A stretch of DNA of 64,000 nucleotides from Candidatus Parcubacteria bacterium (GCA_002869165.1 PKTK01000001.1:520724-584723); one strand, 5' to 3'; positions 33,306 through 41,636 are shown, counted from the stretch's first letter. Numbers and translations are program-made. The notes: generated by a model not told the origin, from the letters alone.

Positions 33306-33689
33306 CTAGTTTTTTACTAAAAATATAATATTTCTATTATTCAGCTGACTTTGAGTAAAATAAAAAAGATAAGCCTCTTTTAATTCCTTATTGGGTCTAT
33401 GGTTTTCAATTAAAATCCAGTGTTTTATTCCTTCTGTGTATGATCTTGTTACCTTGGAGTACGTATCAGGCAAATAAACAATTACGTTTTGTTTATTGCT
33501 TAAAAAATCAATTTCCACCGGATAATGAGAGACTTCTTTAACAATACTCTCCTGCAAAGCATTCTCCTGAATTTCCTGCTTAGCAGGTTTTATTTTCATG
33601 CCTATTCCCACCCCAACTAAAAAAATAATCAAAATAATAAAAATTTCTACCAAGTCAAATCTACTAATCTTTTCACTGCAATTTTTCAT
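33306..33689 (-). CDS. Single-pass membrane protein (127 aa)
   Basis: A weak Shine-Dalgarno (GGGGGAACAG) is present. A membrane helix at about 12-32 (LVEIFIILIIFLVGVGIGM) leaves about 95 residues outside. The distal part has a beta character (VEIDFLSNKQNVIVYLPDTY). Lies 12 bp upstream of 32994. Unknown function. Confidence 0.5.
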   Translation of the reverse strand: MKNCSEKISRFDLVEIFIILIIFLVGVGIGMKIKPAKQEIQENALQESIVKEVSHYPVEIDFLSNKQNVIVYLPDTYSKVTRSYTEGIKHWILIENHRPNKELKEAYLFYFTQSQLNNRNIIFLVKN

Positions 33690-33744
33690 ACTGTTCCCCC
33701 TGTTCTTTTTTAGAAAAATACATCATCCCTCTGTTATTTATATC

Positions 33745-34068
33745 TTAGTTCAAATTAATTGATTCTTTTTTGTATGACTCCCATTCAACTTCCATCTTTT
33801 CAAGCTCAAGCAATTTATCACATTCTTCATCATGAAAATATCTTAAATTTTCACACATTCTTTTCTTTCCAAAAAGATCATCAAAATGTTTTCTGTTTTT
33901 TTTATATGTTTTTACGTCACCTACTGTTAATTTTTTGTTATTATAAATGGATTTTTCAGCAATGCTTACATTTTTATAATTATCTATGTACAATAAACCC
34001 TTAATTATTAAAAGCAATATTACAACAACAACTATTATTCCAAAAAAAATTTTAATATAATCCTTCAA
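33745..34068 (-). CDS. Single-pass membrane protein (107 aa)
   Basis: AGGAGGTAGAA precedes a TTG start. Membrane helix at about 6-27, then a Lys/Glu-rich helical tail with a Cys pair (CENLRYFHDEECDK). First gene of the small-gene group, with a promoter at 34119-34147. Unknown function. Confidence 0.5.
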   Translation of the reverse strand: MKDYIKIFFGIIVVVVILLLIIKGLLYIDNYKNVSIAEKSIYNNKKLTVGDVKTYKKNRKHFDDLFGKKRMCENLRYFHDEECDKLLELEKMEVEWESYKKESINLN

Positions 34069-34118
34069 TTCTACCTCCTGCTATTTTATTGTTTTAAAGA
34101 CCAAAATTTTATGCTAAT

Positions 34119-34147
34119 ATTTAAGCAAATTTTTTACTTTTTGTCAA
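34119..34147 (-). promoter_or_regulatory. Promoter of the 34068-32994 group
   Basis: Minus strand TTGACA (34142-34147), 17 bp, TTAAAT (34119-34124). Confidence 0.65.
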
Positions 34148-34160
34148 GCCATATAGCAGG

Positions 34161-34206
34161 GGTATTAATACCAGTATCAATAGGGTATTAATAGGGTATT
34201 GATACC
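34161..34206. promoter_or_regulatory. Cluster of GGTATtAATACC palindromes upstream of the promoter
   Basis: GGTATTAATACC (34161-34172) is a perfect palindrome. GTATCAATA and GGTATTGATACC bracket another GGTATTAATAGGG. The array sits 14-60 bp upstream of the -35 box, where an activator or repressor would bind. Just beyond it on the minus strand, AGGAGGGGA precedes ATG-TAA (34213-34218), a start-stop pair. Confidence 0.45.
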
Positions 34207-34292
34207 TGTTTTTTACATTCCCCTCCTGATATACATTATGAACAGCTTGTCATCTTTTTTATAAATATTTTTGTTAGAATATAACGTTGTTT

Positions 34293-34441
34293 TGTCATTT
34301 CGATCCGAAGGGAGAAATCCCTTATACTCAGATAATTATCAATGCTTTACTATTCCCACGTCTAAGGGATTTCTACCCCAGGGCACCTATCTTGCTTCGC
34401 AATTATCCTCGTCCCTTTGCTTCGCTGCACTCGAAATTACA
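34293..34441. repeat. TGTCAT-family element
   Basis: TGTCATTTCGATCCG to CTCGAAATTACA with GGGAGAAATCCCTTA / TAAGGGATTTCT inner arms; 149 bp. The rest of 34207-34588 holds no supported gene. Confidence 0.65.
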
Positions 34442-34513
34442 AAAATAATTACAAAAAGTGACACCTCGTTCATTAAAAAAGTTTACTCTCCCTCAAGGTG
34501 AGAATTTTGTAAA

Positions 34514-34545
34514 AACAAAAAACTCCCCTATTCGAGGAGTTTTTT
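34514..34545 (-). terminator. Terminator of the infA-rpsI operon
   Basis: AACTCC / GGAGTT stem flanked by A and T runs, about 45 bp after the rpsI stop on the minus strand. Confidence 0.75.
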
Positions 34546-34588
34546 GAATATGTAAAACGGAATATAGACGGTTCCGTCGTGAGAGTCT

Positions 34589-35032
34589 TTAACGCTTTGA
34601 CCACTGTGGAGCTCTTCTAGCTTTCTTTAGACCTGGTTTCTTTCTTTCTTTACGTCTAGCATCTCTGGTTACCCAGCCTTTAGCTCTTAGTGATGGTTTC
34701 AATGTTTCATCCATCTCAACTAAAGCTCTTGAAATACCGTGTCTAATGGCTGAGGCTTGTCCTAATTTTCCACCACCAGTTACCACAGCAGAAATTGTGA
34801 AATCTTTAAGGTTACCAGATAGTTTAAGTGGTTGCTTAACTATTTTCATGCCATATTCAGAAAAGTATTCAGTAGCATCCATACCATTAACGATAATAGC
34901 GCCATCACCTTTTTTATAAACTCTTACTCTAGCGATAGCTACTTTTCTTCGTCCAATAGTAGCGATGTATTTACCTTTTAGCTTTGGTAATTCTACAGTC
35001 TTTTTTGTTGTCTCTTTAGTATCTTTGGTCAT
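34589..35032 (-). CDS. rpsI: Ribosomal protein uS9
   Basis: 147 residues. An unusual N-terminal stretch (MTKDTKETTKKTVELPKLK) precedes the canonical YIATIGRRKVAIARVRVYKKG. The C-terminal GLKKARRAPQWSKR ends in the conserved SKR that reaches the P-site tRNA. Last gene of the ribosomal operon, 7 bp after rplM. The start is A/T-only. Confidence 0.97.
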   Translation of the reverse strand: MTKDTKETTKKTVELPKLKGKYIATIGRRKVAIARVRVYKKGDGAIIVNGMDATEYFSEYGMKIVKQPLKLSGNLKDFTISAVVTGGGKLGQASAIRHGISRALVEMDETLKPSLRAKGWVTRDARRKERKKPGLKKARRAPQWSKR

Positions 35033-35039
35033 ATAATAT

Positions 35040-35399
35040 TTATCTGATAATTAATCTTTTCAACATGTCTTTTCTGAATTTTACCGGAGGTAACATTTCT
35101 CTAACAGCTCTTTTAATAATATCAGCTGGATTAGCTTTATTTAAATCTGACATTTTCTTTTCTTTTAATCCTCCTGGATAACCTGAATAACTAAAATATT
35201 TCTTTTGATCTAGTTTTTTACCAGTAAAACTAAGCTTGTCAGCATTTACAACTTCTACAATATCACCACAATCTAAATGAGGTTCAAATTCTGGTTTATT
35301 TTTTCCACGCAAAAGTGTAGCGATCTCGGTTGCGATTCTACCTACGCTTTTTTCTTCAGCGTCAATTTTATGAATTGTTCTTGTTACTGTTTTTGCCAT
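35040..35399 (-). CDS. rplM: Ribosomal protein uL13 (short form)
   Basis: 119 residues against about 142 in E. coli. IDAEEKSVGRIATEIATLLRGK and the core KKYFSYSGYPGG are present; the C-terminal extension is missing, as in other compact genomes. It lies between rplQ and rpsI with 6-7 bp gaps, so co-transcribed. Confidence 0.96.
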   Translation of the reverse strand: MAKTVTRTIHKIDAEEKSVGRIATEIATLLRGKNKPEFEPHLDCGDIVEVVNADKLSFTGKKLDQKKYFSYSGYPGGLKEKKMSDLNKANPADIIKRAVREMLPPVKFRKDMLKRLIIR

Positions 35400-35405
35400 C
35401 TTTTT

Positions 35406-35759
35406 TTATTTAACTAATTCAATAACAGCCATAGCTGCGCCATCACGTGATCGTGGTGGAAGCTTAGTAATTCGTGTATAACCACCTTCTCTTTTCTTGT
35501 ATCTACCACCTAGCACTTCCATAGCTTTTTTTACTGCCATTTTTTGTGGAAATAATTCAATCAACCTTCTTCTAGCTGTTAAATCTTCTTTTTTAGCTGT
35601 AGTAATTGCTTTTTCTACCAAAGATCTTACGGCTTTTGCCTTTGCTTCAGTTGTGCTTACTTTTTCGTAAATCAAAACACTTGCTGCTAAATTCCTTAGC
35701 ATCATTTCTCTATGTGCTTTTTCTCTACCTAGGGTAGTTTTCTTTACTCTGTGTCTCAT
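35406..35759 (-). CDS. rplQ: Ribosomal protein bL17
   Basis: 117 residues: RHRVKKTTLGREKAHREMMLRNLAASVL at the N-terminus and GGYTRITKLPPRSRDGAAMAVIEL at the C-terminus, standard length. Follows rpoA by 20 bp, as in most bacteria. Confidence 0.97.
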   Translation of the reverse strand: MRHRVKKTTLGREKAHREMMLRNLAASVLIYEKVSTTEAKAKAVRSLVEKAITTAKKEDLTARRRLIELFPQKMAVKKAMEVLGGRYKKREGGYTRITKLPPRSRDGAAMAVIELVK

Positions 35760-35779
35760 GGTTATCTAATTTAAAATTA

Positions 35780-36523
35780 TTATTTTTCTTCCTCTTTAGC
35801 ATCTTCTTCTTTCTTATCTTCTTTTTTCTCCTCTTTGGCTCCTCCCACCAAAGCTCCAAACTGTTCTACTAATATATCAACTGATTTATTAAATGCTTCT
35901 TCTGGACTAATAGTCCCATCAGTAATAATATCTAACACAACTTTATCCCAGTTGGTCATCTTACCTACACGAGCATTTTCAACAGTAATACCTACGTGTT
36001 TCACTGGTGAATAAACTGAATCCATTTCAATAAAATTTACAATCTTTTCTTTTTCTTCTCTATTTTCTACAGCTTCAAATCCCATGCCTTTTTTAGCAAA
36101 AATCTTTGCTTTCAAGCTACCTGCCATATCAGTTATGTGACCTAACACTAGATCTGGATTCATGATTTCAACCTGGGAATTCTTGGTAATATCGCCTGCA
36201 GTAATTTCCTTTTTTCCAGCTATGTCTAGCTCTAATTCAACCGGTTCGTCACCATGAATCTTCATGCGTAATTGCTTTAGATTCAAAACAAATTCCAAAA
36301 CATCTTCTTTTAAGTGTGAAAGAGCCATAAATTCATGCTCAACGCCTTCAATGACAACACCAATTGGAGCAGCACCAGGCATACTTGAAAGAAGTACACG
36401 CCTAATAGAATTACCTAAGGTAACTCCAAAACCTGGAAAACAAGGACCAATTTCTACAATAGTGTTGTTTTCTTTTTTGGTTTTTTCAAATTTTACGTTT
36501 TTTGGTAATGCGATATTCCCCAT
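35780..36523 (-). CDS. rpoA: RNA polymerase alpha subunit without C-terminal domain
   Basis: 247 residues. The N-terminal assembly domain is intact (PGFGVTLGNSIRRVLLSSMPGAAP, about 29-52; DGTISPEEAFNKSVDILVEQF near 205-225). In place of the alphaCTD, which binds UP elements and activators, the protein ends in a charged tail (KEEKKEDKKEEDAKEEEK). The stop is followed by rplQ, so this is not a truncation by frameshift that I can see. Activation through alphaCTD contacts should be absent in this cell. Confidence 0.95.
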   Translation of the reverse strand: MGNIALPKNVKFEKTKKENNTIVEIGPCFPGFGVTLGNSIRRVLLSSMPGAAPIGVVIEGVEHEFMALSHLKEDVLEFVLNLKQLRMKIHGDEPVELELDIAGKKEITAGDITKNSQVEIMNPDLVLGHITDMAGSLKAKIFAKKGMGFEAVENREEKEKIVNFIEMDSVYSPVKHVGITVENARVGKMTNWDKVVLDIITDGTISPEEAFNKSVDILVEQFGALVGGAKEEKKEDKKEEDAKEEEK

Positions 36524-36566
36524 ATCATTTGTTTAGTTTATAAAAACTTATATGAAATATAATTTA

Positions 36567-37196
36567 CTATCTTGAATAATACTCAACGATAACTTGAACG
36601 TTGAAGTTTGGATTGATATCCTTCATATCTGGTTGGTGCAATACTTTAGCTACGATCTTGTTCTTGTCTAGATTTAACCAACCTGGGACCTCTTTATTTT
36701 TCAATCTATCAGTCAATTCTTTGAATAATTTTAGATTCTTCTTATTAGCTTTGATGGTAATCTCGTCACCTTGTCTTACGATATAAGAAGGAATATCTAC
36801 TCTTTGACCATTGATAGTCAAAAGTCCATGGCTAATAATTTGTCTAGCTTGTGGTCTTGATGTTGCAAAACCTAATCTATAAACAATATTATCAAACCTT
36901 GTTTCAAGTAATTTAAGAAAGTTTTCTCCTGTATTACCTGACTTCTTACCAGCCTTATCAAAAGTTAATCTGAATTGTTTTTCCATCAAATTGTATTGTC
37001 TCTTTGCTTTTTGCTTTTCTTGAAGCTGTGTTCCGTAGTCAGTAAGTCTAGCTCTTCTAGTTGAACCATGTACTCCTGGTGGGTAATTTCTCTTTACAAT
37101 AGCACATTTCTGAGAATTACATCTCTCACCTTTAAGAAAAAGCTTTTCACCTGCTCTTCTGCATCTTTTACATTTTGGATTTAAGTCTTTAGCCAT
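36567..37196 (-). CDS. rpsD: Ribosomal protein uS4
   Basis: 209 residues of typical length. Zinc-type Cys motif at the N-terminus (CKRCRRAGEKLFLKGERCNSQKC), then YGTQLQEKQKAKRQY, and the S4 RNA-binding domain RLDNIVYRLGFA-like segment (about 97-108) with RQIISHGLLTINGQRVDIPS. It nucleates 30S assembly and can act as a repressor of this operon. Confidence 0.97.
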   Translation of the reverse strand: MAKDLNPKCKRCRRAGEKLFLKGERCNSQKCAIVKRNYPPGVHGSTRRARLTDYGTQLQEKQKAKRQYNLMEKQFRLTFDKAGKKSGNTGENFLKLLETRFDNIVYRLGFATSRPQARQIISHGLLTINGQRVDIPSYIVRQGDEITIKANKKNLKLFKELTDRLKNKEVPGWLNLDKNKIVAKVLHQPDMKDINPNFNVQVIVEYYSR

Positions 37197-37216
37197 TTAT
37201 TTAAACTTCTTATTTA

Positions 37217-37888
37217 TTAAACTCTTCTAGGCTTGCGTTGTCTGCAACCATTGTGTGGTTTAGGGGTTACATCTTGAATAGAAGTAACTACAAGTCCGTT
37301 ATTATTTAGTGATCTAATTGCTTATTCTCTGCCTGTTCCCACTCCTTTTACAAATACACTCACTTCAGACAAACCAAACTCTTCCCTTGCCTTGCCTACA
37401 GCAATTCTAGTGATAATCTGAGCAGCATATGGAGTAGCCTTTTTAGGTCCTTTAAACCCGGCTATACCAGCTGAAGCCCAAGAAATAACACTGCCATTTT
37501 GATCAGTAAGGGTTACTATAGTATTATTATAAGTTGATTTAATAAAAGCTTTTCCCGTTGGAACTTTTCTGGCTACTTTTTTCTTTTTCTTTCTTACTTT
37601 GCTTTTTTTATTCTTTTGCTCGTTTTCGGTCTTTTTCTTTTCTAATTTCTTGATGATTTCTTCTGGCAAAGTTTCAAGTCCTGAAGAGTCTTTTTCGGTT
37701 TTTAGACTAACCTCATCTTTTGAATCGCGTGCAAGCGATTCATCCGCCGCACCGGAGGTGCTTTGGGCGGATTCGTTTTCTTTAGTATCTACATCAACAT
37801 TAGCAGTTTTATCTGCCTTTTTTTCTACTTTGTCACCACCTTCGGTCTCAGTAGTTTTTGCGTCTTTTGTTGTTTTTTCTTCACTCAT
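37217..37888 (-). CDS. rpsK: Ribosomal protein uS11 with long charged N-terminus and an in-frame TAA
   Basis: From the ATG at 37888 (MSEEKTTKDAK) about 97 extra charged residues precede the uS11 core (GKAFIKSTYNNTIVTLTDQ). The core reads GVGTGRE, then TAA at 37322-37324, then continues in frame AIRSLNNNGLVVTSIQDVTPK and PHNGCRQRKPRRV to a TAA at 37217. Homologues read GRESAIR, so TAA replaces Ser. Without read-through the protein lacks its conserved C-terminus, which contacts the mRNA/16S platform. A GC-rich double hairpin lies inside the extension (37722-37776). Confidence 0.92.
37722..37776. repeat. GC-rich double hairpin inside rpsK
   Basis: GAATCGC / GCGATTC around GTGCAA, directly followed by ATCCGCC / GGCGGAT with inner GCACC / GGTGC. 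It encodes part of the charged extension (about AQSTSGAADESLARDS) in frame and is much richer in G/C than the flanks. Confidence 0.65.
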
Positions 37889-37929
37889 AGATATGAATAT
37901 CACTGAAAAATATTATTTAAAGATTTATT

Positions 37930-38325
37930 TTATGTCTTTTGAGATCCTGCTTTGCTCTTGCCTGACCCAACTGTAGCTCTCTTGCCACCTCTCACGGTTC
38001 TACTATTTGTTTTTGATCTTTGACCTCTTACAGGTAAGTTTCTTGTGTGTCTAAGACCTCTATATGAACCAATTTCCTTCAAACGTTTGATATTACTAGC
38101 AATTTCACGTCTCAAATCACCTTCAACTTTTTTCCCCTTTTCAATCAAAACTCTGAGTTTGTTGGCTTGGTCGTCTGTTAAATCCTTTACTCTAGTATTT
38201 GGATCAATTTTTGCTTGCTCCAAAATATTTTGAGAAGTTTTTAAACCAATACCATAAATATAAGTTAGAGAAATCTCTACTCTTTTTTCATTTGGAATTG
38301 TTACACCTGCGATTCTAACTGCCAT
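37930..38325 (-). CDS. rpsM: Ribosomal protein uS13
   Basis: 131 residues: RIAGVTIPNEKRVEISLTYIYGIG, then IGSYRGLRHTRNLPVRGQRSKTNSRT and the basic tail (GKSKAGSQKT) that reaches the P-site. Standard length. Between rpmJ and rpsK as usual. Confidence 0.97.
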   Translation of the reverse strand: MAVRIAGVTIPNEKRVEISLTYIYGIGLKTSQNILEQAKIDPNTRVKDLTDDQANKLRVLIEKGKKVEGDLRREIASNIKRLKEIGSYRGLRHTRNLPVRGQRSKTNSRTVRGGKRATVGSGKSKAGSQKT

Positions 38326-38346
38326 AATATTTAAATATTTAATAAA

Positions 38347-38460
38347 TTAACCTTGTCTTTGCTTGTGCTTAGGGTTTTTACATAACACAACAACCCGACC
38401 TTTTCTTCGGGTAGTTTTACAATCTTTACAAATTTTCTTGGCACTTGCTCTAACTTTCAT
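38347..38460 (-). CDS. rpmJ: Ribosomal protein bL36
   Basis: 37 residues: MKVRASAKKICKDCKTTRRK and GRVVVLCKNPKHKQRQG. The Cys/Cys/Cys/His zinc ribbon (C11, C14, C27, H32) is complete, the zinc-binding form. Too short for most gene callers but unmistakable by sequence and by its place between infA and rpsM. Confidence 0.95.
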   Translation of the reverse strand: MKVRASAKKICKDCKTTRRKGRVVVLCKNPKHKQRQG

Positions 38461-38529
38461 GGTTTCAAAAATAAATTAAATAAGGAGATGTTTTCATCTC
38501 ATAAATTAATGTAGTTTTTTTAAAGACTA

Positions 38530-38772
38530 CTACAGTCTAAAGGTAATTCTGCCTTTAGTCAAATCATAAGGACTAATTTGAACTTTTACCTTGTCTCCAG
38601 GAAGTAGTCGAATGCGATTCATTCGCATTTTTCCTGAAAGGTGAGCCAGAATTTCATGATCGTTTTCAAGAAGCACCTTAAATGATGCCGCTGGCATCAG
38701 TTCTAGCACTTCTCCTTTTACTTCAATAAACTCTTTTGAGTCTATTTGTTTTTTTTCGTCTTTTTTACTCAT
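38530..38772 (-). CDS. infA: Translation initiation factor IF-1
   Basis: 80 residues with the S1/OB fold: EVKGEVLELMPAASFKVLLEN, HLSGKMRMNRIRLLPGDKV, SPYDLTKGRITFR. An extra charged segment (MSKKDEKKQIDS) precedes the core. First gene of the operon reading to rpsI, about 100 nt after the promoter at 38880-38908. Confidence 0.97.
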   Translation of the reverse strand: MSKKDEKKQIDSKEFIEVKGEVLELMPAASFKVLLENDHEILAHLSGKMRMNRIRLLPGDKVKVQISPYDLTKGRITFRL

Positions 38773-38879
38773 TTATTAGTGTTATCTCTAAACACAAAAA
38801 ATTTGGCAAAACAGAAAATTTTACCAATGTTTACGGTAATTAATGTTTACTTAGTAAATTTTAATTACTTAGTAAAATT

Positions 38880-38908
38880 ATTATATATTTATTTTTTTCA
38901 AATGTCAA
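38880..38908 (-). promoter_or_regulatory. Consensus promoter of the infA-rpsI operon
   Basis: Minus strand TTGACA (38903-38908), 17 bp, TATAAT (38880-38885), a perfect consensus. The roughly 100-nt leader has two TTTACTAAGTAA-type repeats and a pairing AATTTTAC / GTAAAATT that may form a regulatory fold. Confidence 0.85.
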
Positions 38909-38928
38909 GAGATAAAACAATTATTAGT

Positions 38929-39050
38929 TAAAAATTAAGAATTAAGAATTAATTACTAATATTAGCTAATATATATTCTTTTAAACTCATTGCTGTTTAA
39001 AAATTGGAAATTGGAAATTGGAAATTTTTCCTTCTTTCAACATTTTTAAA
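38929..39050. repeat. Tandem heptamers (ATTAAGA and TTGGAAA types)
   Basis: ATTAAGAATTAAGAATTA (38936-38953) and AAATTGGAAATTGGAAATTGG (about 39000-39020), both with period 7. No coding content. Confidence 0.6.
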
Positions 39051-39098
39051 TAAAAAAACGTTGTTATTGTTTGTCTATAAGCTAACAATAACAACGTT
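39051..39098 (-). terminator. Intrinsic terminator
   Basis: AACGTTGTTATTGTT / AACAATAACAACGTT, 15 bp, followed on the minus strand by TTTTTTTATTT; ends the 39112 gene. Confidence 0.85.
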
Positions 39099-39111
39099 AG
39101 ATAAGTTTGTC

Positions 39112-39342
39112 TCATTTATAATCTCTTCTAATGGACTTATTAAAGTATATTGAGTCTATAAATGAATAAAAAAAACAAAAGCTCATAACTGCTATAATCA
39201 CTGGAAATGATTCATTTTTTGGAAAATATTTTACAACAAAAGAAAAAGTTGTCAAATAAATTATTGTTAAAATTGCAAGCTTACAGACAATCTTTCCTAA
39301 AGGCGCTCTTAAGTAATTTTTGTATTGCCTAATGTTATACAT
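39112..39342 (-). CDS. Small two-helix membrane protein (76 aa)
   Basis: AAGGAGAAAA precedes the ATG and a strong terminator follows, so a single-gene unit. Helices at about 18-36 and 45-64 with a basic end (NKSIRRDYK). Unknown function; same class as 24150 and 30196. Confidence 0.55.
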   Translation of the reverse strand: MYNIRQYKNYLRAPLGKIVCKLAILTIIYLTTFSFVVKYFPKNESFPVIIAVMSFCFFYSFIDSIYFNKSIRRDYK

Positions 39343-39426
39343 TTTTCTCCTTTTTTAAATTATAACGTACAAGGGTTGTCCATAATATTTTTAACAAATC
39401 TCCCAAATCTAGTCAAATAAAAAAAG

Positions 39427-39604
39427 TGTCATTCTAAAGCGCCAGCGAAAAATATCGTTTTACAAATATTCACGGGATTTTTCACTTCGCTCAGAACGAC
39501 ACTTAAAGGAGAGTATTCTTAATTCTTAATTCTTAATTCTTAATTCTTAATTCTTAATTACAGACACCCCTCCCCCTTCGGGGACTCCCCTTTCTAGGGG
39601 AGAA
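39427..39604. repeat. Composite repeat: TGTCAT element, ATTCTTA heptamers, CTCCCC hairpins
   Basis: TGTCATTCT...AGAACGACA (39427-39501), then six ATTCTTA units (about 39514-39558), then CCCCTCCCCCTTCGGGGACTCCCC-type hairpins (39565-39604) running up to the alaS stop. The same three parts occur in the same order at 44129-44355. Confidence 0.75.
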
Positions 39605-39615
39605 TTAGAAAAGTA

Positions 39616-41499
39616 TTACTCAATGATTGCTTTCACTCTTCTAACTCCAGCAGATGAACTCTTTTCCTTGGCGATACGGAACTTGCCCCCAATTTCACCT
39701 GTATGAGTTACGTGAGGACCACCACAAATCTCTTTAGAAAAAATATCATCCCCCTCACCTACTTGATATACCTTTACCTTCTCACCATATTTTGATTCAA
39801 ATACACCAGTTGCGCCTTGAGCTTTGGCCTCATCTACGCTCATTTCAGTAAATGTTACTGGCATGTCTTTTTCTATTACTTCATTTACTATTCTTTCAAT
39901 TTCTGCTTTTTGTTCATCAGTTATTTTTTCACCATGTGAAAAATCAAAACGTAATCGCTCAGCTGTGATATTAGATCCCTTTTGCTGTACATGATCCCCC
40001 AGCACTCTCCTCATAGCTTCAAGCATCAAATGAGCGGTTGTGTGAAGCCTGGTTACTTCTTCACTAGAATCAGCCAAACCACCTTTAAACTTACCAGCTG
40101 AAGCTGTACGAGAAAGATCCTGATGTTTTTTCATTTCAATTTCAAAAGACTTCATATCAATCTCCATGTTTTTCTCTTGAGCCATTTCCTCTGTCATTTC
40201 TATTGGAAAACCATAGGTTGTAAATAATTTAAAAGCTACTTCACCTGGAATTATTTTATTGGCAGATATTTTGGACATTGTCCATTTATTAAATTCTTTT
40301 TCACCTTGCACTAATGTCTTACGAAATTTATCTTCCTCTTTATTCATTTCATCTATAATTCTTTCTTGATTATCAACTAGCTCTGAATAATTTTCTTTAT
40401 AATCTTTAATAACAATCTTGGCTACTTCAGATGTAAAGTTGGACTCAACTCCCAAGACATATGCAAAACGAACAGCACGACGAATAAGTCGTCTAGTAAA
40501 ATATCCTTGATCTTTGTTAGATGGATTAGCTCCGTCACAAATCAAAAATACTGAAGCCCGCAAATGATCCATAATAACTCGAAAAGCTCTAGTCTCATCA
40601 TCTTTTTCACCATATTTTTTACCTGCTATTTCTTCTATTTTATTTTTTAGCTCAGTAAATACATCACACAAAAACACATCTGGATTATCAGCTACGGCTA
40701 CAGCCAAACGCTCAAGCCCTCCACCAAAGTCAATATTTTTACCTTTAAGCTCTTCAAAGCCCTTAGCTGTTTTTTGGAATTGCATAAACACATTGTTCCC
40801 AATCTCCAAGAAACGTCCACAATCACATGCTGGATGACATGGTTCATCTTTCCAAGGAGAATTCTCATGAAGCTGTAAGTGTTCCCCAAAATCCCAAAAC
40901 ATCTCAGAATCAGGTCCACCTGGTTCACCTTCCGGCATATTCTCATGTACACCAACCCGACTCCACCAATTTTCTTTTTCGTTATAATAAAATATCCGAC
41001 CACCCTGCATGCCCTTTTTTTCTGCCATATCAACAGCTTTAGCTTCTATTCCATCTTTCTTAAATTCTTCTTGCCACAATTTTACTGCCTCATCGTCTTT
41101 TGGGATACCATACTTTTCATTGCCTCGATAAACTGAAACATAAAGACGTTTAGGGTCTAATCCAAGCTCACTAGTTAAAAATTCATACATCCAAGGCACT
41201 TGCTCGGCCTTGAAATAATCCCCCAAAGACCAATTGCCAAGCATCTCAAAAAATGTAGTATGTCTATTGTCTCCAACATCATCTATATCCATAGCTCGAA
41301 AACATTTTTGTGAATCAGCAATTCTAACACCTTCTGGATGTTTCTCGCCCAAAAGATAATGCACCATAGGCTGCATACCATAACCTGTAAAAAGAGTTGA
41401 TGGGTCATTTTCTGGAAGAAGCGAGGCGCTCGGCACAATAGCATGTCCTCTATCTTTAAAAAAATCTAAATATTTTTGTCTTAAAACGTTTGAATTCAT
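39616..41499 (-). CDS. alaS: Alanyl-tRNA synthetase (short form)
   Basis: The ATG at 41499 (MNSNVLRQKYLDFF) is the family start. 627 residues: class II motifs in FTGYGMQPMVHYLLG and FFEMLGNWSLGDYFK, GGGLERLA (about 250), and the editing domain with HTTAHLMLEA and the Cys/His zinc motif CGGPHVTHTGE. The C-Ala dimerisation domain of long enzymes is missing. It charges tRNA-Ala and corrects Ser/Gly mischarging. Expression is probably controlled by the attenuator in its leader. Confidence 0.97.
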   Translation of the reverse strand: MNSNVLRQKYLDFFKDRGHAIVPSASLLPENDPSTLFTGYGMQPMVHYLLGEKHPEGVRIADSQKCFRAMDIDDVGDNRHTTFFEMLGNWSLGDYFKAEQVPWMYEFLTSELGLDPKRLYVSVYRGNEKYGIPKDDEAVKLWQEEFKKDGIEAKAVDMAEKKGMQGGRIFYYNEKENWWSRVGVHENMPEGEPGGPDSEMFWDFGEHLQLHENSPWKDEPCHPACDCGRFLEIGNNVFMQFQKTAKGFEELKGKNIDFGGGLERLAVAVADNPDVFLCDVFTELKNKIEEIAGKKYGEKDDETRAFRVIMDHLRASVFLICDGANPSNKDQGYFTRRLIRRAVRFAYVLGVESNFTSEVAKIVIKDYKENYSELVDNQERIIDEMNKEEDKFRKTLVQGEKEFNKWTMSKISANKIIPGEVAFKLFTTYGFPIEMTEEMAQEKNMEIDMKSFEIEMKKHQDLSRTASAGKFKGGLADSSEEVTRLHTTAHLMLEAMRRVLGDHVQQKGSNITAERLRFDFSHGEKITDEQKAEIERIVNEVIEKDMPVTFTEMSVDEAKAQGATGVFESKYGEKVKVYQVGEGDDIFSKEICGGPHVTHTGEIGGKFRIAKEKSSSAGVRRVKAIIE

Positions 41500-41548
41500 A
41501 TAATTATAATGCAAATCTACAAATATTATTATTCACATACGTGCTATA

Positions 41549-41579
41549 GACCTCCGAGGTCCCCGGGACCTCGGAGGTC
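41549..41579. repeat. 31-bp GC-rich palindrome in the alaS leader
   Basis: GACCTCCGAGGTCCC / GGGACCTCGGAGGTC around a single C. It shares its core with the palindrome inside the alkD-like gene (3351-3369). Confidence 0.8.
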
Positions 41580-41636
41580 CCAGTCACGAACATTGTTAAT
41601 ATTAATAGATTATATTTATCTTTAGTGTTAATAAAC

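Noticed and set aside
34271..34501. 76-codon frame on the plus strand
   Set aside because: Falls inside a TGTCAT element; the same kind of frame appears in other copies by chance.
39514..39558. Tandem repeats as a possible CRISPR array
   Set aside because: The units are 7 bp and contiguous without spacers.
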